Positions 5,429 through 7,070 of a stretch of 7,070 nt of DNA are shown here, in pieces. Position 1 is the stretch's first letter, and the number at the start of each line of letters is the position of its first letter. The translations under genes and the position numbers were made by a program. Below the pieces are notes generated by a model. It did no database searches and was not told the DNA's origin. It was given only the letters and a program-made list of their open reading frames with translations. The stretch covers positions 1-7,070 of the forward strand of contig CAZFAT010000230.1 of the NCBI GenBank assembly GCA_964517075.1, in the 5' to 3' direction. This DNA comes from CAZFAT01 sp964517075 (GTDB lineage Bacteria; Acidobacteriota; Vicinamibacteria; Vicinamibacterales; SCN-69-37).

Positions 5429-7070
5429 ATGTACAGCCTGCCCAAGAACGTCTATCGCGAGCGCATTGACTTTTCCAAGATTGAGACCACGGTTCCGATC
5501 CCGAATCTGATCGAGATTCAGAAGAAATCCTACGAGCGGTTCCTGCAGATGAACCGCCTCGCCGCCGAACGCGAGGACGCCGGCCTGCAGTCCGTCTTCA
5601 AGTCGGTCTTTCCCATCAGCGACTTTCGTGAGAACTCGTCACTCGAGTTCATCGAGTACTCGATTGGCGACTGGGAGTGCAAGTGCGGCCGGCTGACGGG
5701 GCTCGAACACCTGCGCAAGAAGTGCGAAGGGTGCGGGACGGTCCTGGTGGCCGATCCCTACGGCGAGGGCGCGGTGATCTGTCCCTCGTGCGGCCGGGCC
5801 AACGAGGCGCGCGGCGACATCTGCGACCTGTGCGGCACGACCGTGCAGATGAAGCTGAAGTACGACGTGGAGGAGTGCCAGGAGCGCGGCATGACGTTCG
5901 CCGTGCCGCTCAAGGTCACGATCCGGCTCGTCGTCTGGAACAAGGATCCTGAGACGGGCGTCAAGACGATCCGCGACATCAAGGAGCAGGAGGTCTACTT
6001 CGGCGACATCCCGCTCATGGGTGATCACGGCACGTTCATCATCAACGGGACCGAGCGGGTCATCGTCAGCCAGCTGCACCGGTCCCCGGGCGCGTTCTTC
6101 CACACCGAGGACAAGGCGCTCTACGTCGCCCAGATCATCCCGTATCGCGGGTCGTGGGTGGAGTTCGAGTACGACGCCAAGAACCTGCTGTACGTGCGGA
6201 TCGACCGCAAACGCAAGTTCCTCGCGACCGTGTTTCTCCGTGCGCTGGGTCTCCGGAGCGCGAACGAGATTCTGCGGACGTTCTACACCGTGTCGGACCT
6301 GCGGCTGGCCGACGGCCGCATCCTCTGGAAGGTGACTGACGCGCTGGTCGGCCGCCGGGCCGGGCAGGAGTTCCCGATTCCCGGGTCGGACCTCTCGCTC
6401 CACCCGGGCAAGAAGATCCGCAGGGATCAGGTCGAGGCGCTGAAGAAGGCCGGCGTCGAGGGCGTCGAGCTGGTCGAGGCCGAGCGCGAGGGCGCGTTCA
6501 CGGCCGCCGACGTGGTCGATCCGTCGACCGGCGAGGTGATCCTCGAGGCCAACGAGGAACTGTCGGAGCGCGTGATCGCGATGGCCCAGGAACAGGGCGT
6601 CGAGACGCTCGAGCTGTTCTTCCCCGAGAAGGACGAGATCGGGCCGGTGCTCTCGCAGACGCTGAAGAAGGATCCGATCCAGAAGCACGAGGAGGCGTTG
6701 ATCGAGATCTACCGCCGGCTGCGGCCGGGCGATCCGCCCACGCTCGACAGCTCGCGCAATCTCTTCGAGAACATGTTCTTCAACGCGCAGAAGTATGACT
6801 TCTCGCGCGTCGGCCGGCTGAAGCTCAACACCAAGCTCAAGCTGAACACGCCCCTCGACGAGAAGGTCCTGCACCCGGCCGACTTCTACGAAGTCATCCG
6901 GTACCTGCTGCGGCTGCGCAAGAACCCGACGCTCGTCGACGACATCGACCACCTCGGCAACCGGCGCGTGCGATCGGTCGGCGAACTGCTCGAGAACCAG
7001 TTCCGGATCGGTCTCGTCCGCATGGAACGCGCCATCAAGGAGAAGATGTCGGTCTACCAGGAAATGGCGA
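5429..7070 (+). CDS. rpoB: RNA polymerase beta subunit, N-terminal part, with zinc-ribbon insert
   Basis: This is the N-terminal ~547 residues of the catalytic RNA polymerase beta subunit; the gene runs off the window end. Family landmarks are the start YSLPKNVYRERIDFSKI, the lobe motifs IKEQEVYFGDIPLM and INGTERVIVSQLHRSPGAFF, the region VILEANEEL (371-379) in the beta lobe, and DDIDHLGNRR (504-513). The window ends before the rifampicin-binding region. Start ATG 5429 has GAGG at 5417-5420. The oddity is an insert at about residues 82-143, between SIGD and KYDVEEC, where E. coli and Thermus beta go directly from strand to strand. It has eight cysteines in four pairs: C84/C86, C99/C102, C118/C121 and C132/C135. 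The surrounding protein looks fully conserved and the frame is open, so this is an insertion, not an assembly error. Confidence 0.98.
   Translation, partial: MYSLPKNVYRERIDFSKIETTVPIPNLIEIQKKSYERFLQMNRLAAEREDAGLQSVFKSVFPISDFRENSSLEFIEYSIGDWECKCGRLTGLEHLRKKCEGCGTVLVADPYGEGAVICPSCGRANEARGDICDLCGTTVQMKLKYDVEECQERGMTFAVPLKVTIRLVVWNKDPETGVKTIRDIKEQEVYFGDIPLMGDHGTFIINGTERVIVSQLHRSPGAFFHTEDKALYVAQIIPYRGSWVEFEYDAKNLLYVRIDRKRKFLATVFLRALGLRSANEILRTFYTVSDLRLADGRILWKVTDALVGRRAGQEFPIPGSDLSLHPGKKIRRDQVEALKKAGVEGVELVEAEREGAFTAADVVDPSTGEVILEANEELSERVIAMAQEQGVETLELFFPEKDEIGPVLSQTLKKDPIQKHEEALIEIYRRLRPGDPPTLDSSRNLFENMFFNAQKYDFSRVGRLKLNTKLKLNTPLDEKVLHPADFYEVIRYLLRLRKNPTLVDDIDHLGNRRVRSVGELLENQFRIGLVRMERAIKEKMSVYQEMA

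Noticed and set aside
5639..6952. A 437-codon open frame on the - strand opposite rpoB
   Set aside because: It is a shadow of conserved RpoB codons, with no ribosome-binding site or recognisable domain.

Overview
The window is a high-GC bacterial chromosome segment carrying the conserved tRNA/translation/transcription block, all on the + strand: tRNA-Thr(GGT), tuf, rpmG, tRNA-Trp(CCA), secE, nusG, rplK, rplA, rplJ, rplL and the first ~547 codons of rpoB. Gene order is the classical bacterial one. Very strong G/C third positions, palindromic and heptameric intergenic repeats, and an unusual RpoB insert point away from the well-studied Proteobacteria and Firmicutes. An Acidobacteriota (Vicinamibacteria-like) origin is my best guess, but it is an impression rather than a demonstrated placement.

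Layout. Bases 1-138 contain no gene, only GC-rich inverted repeats, the last of which runs into the first three bases of tRNA-Thr. tuf follows after a 134-nt leader, and rpmG starts 3 nt after tuf. The whole gap between rpmG and tRNA-Trp (1702-1947) is filled by one very large inverted repeat built from 7-nt units. secE and nusG, and nusG and rplK, are packed 4 nt and 1 nt apart. The rplK-rplA gap (130 nt) and the rplL-rpoB gap (203 nt) contain stem-loops. The rplA-rplJ gap is only 32 nt.

Function. tRNA-Thr, tRNA-Trp and EF-Tu supply decoding. L33, L11, L1, L10 and L7/L12 belong to the 50S subunit, with L11, L10 and L7/L12 forming the GTPase-associated stalk on which EF-Tu works. SecE is part of the translocon. 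NusG and RpoB are transcription machinery, so the block couples RNA polymerase, ribosome and export.

No new multi-gene system is present. The points of interest lie inside core genes and between them: (1) an eight-cysteine, ~62-residue double zinc-ribbon-like insert in RpoB whose first half copies the cysteine spacing of the beta-prime zinc-binding domain; (2) an EF-Tu whose switch I lacks the usual APEE..RGITI signature and is 5 residues longer; (3) a 69-bp-stem inverted repeat occupying exactly the space between rpmG and tRNA-Trp; (4) mutually exclusive hairpins between rplK and rplA.
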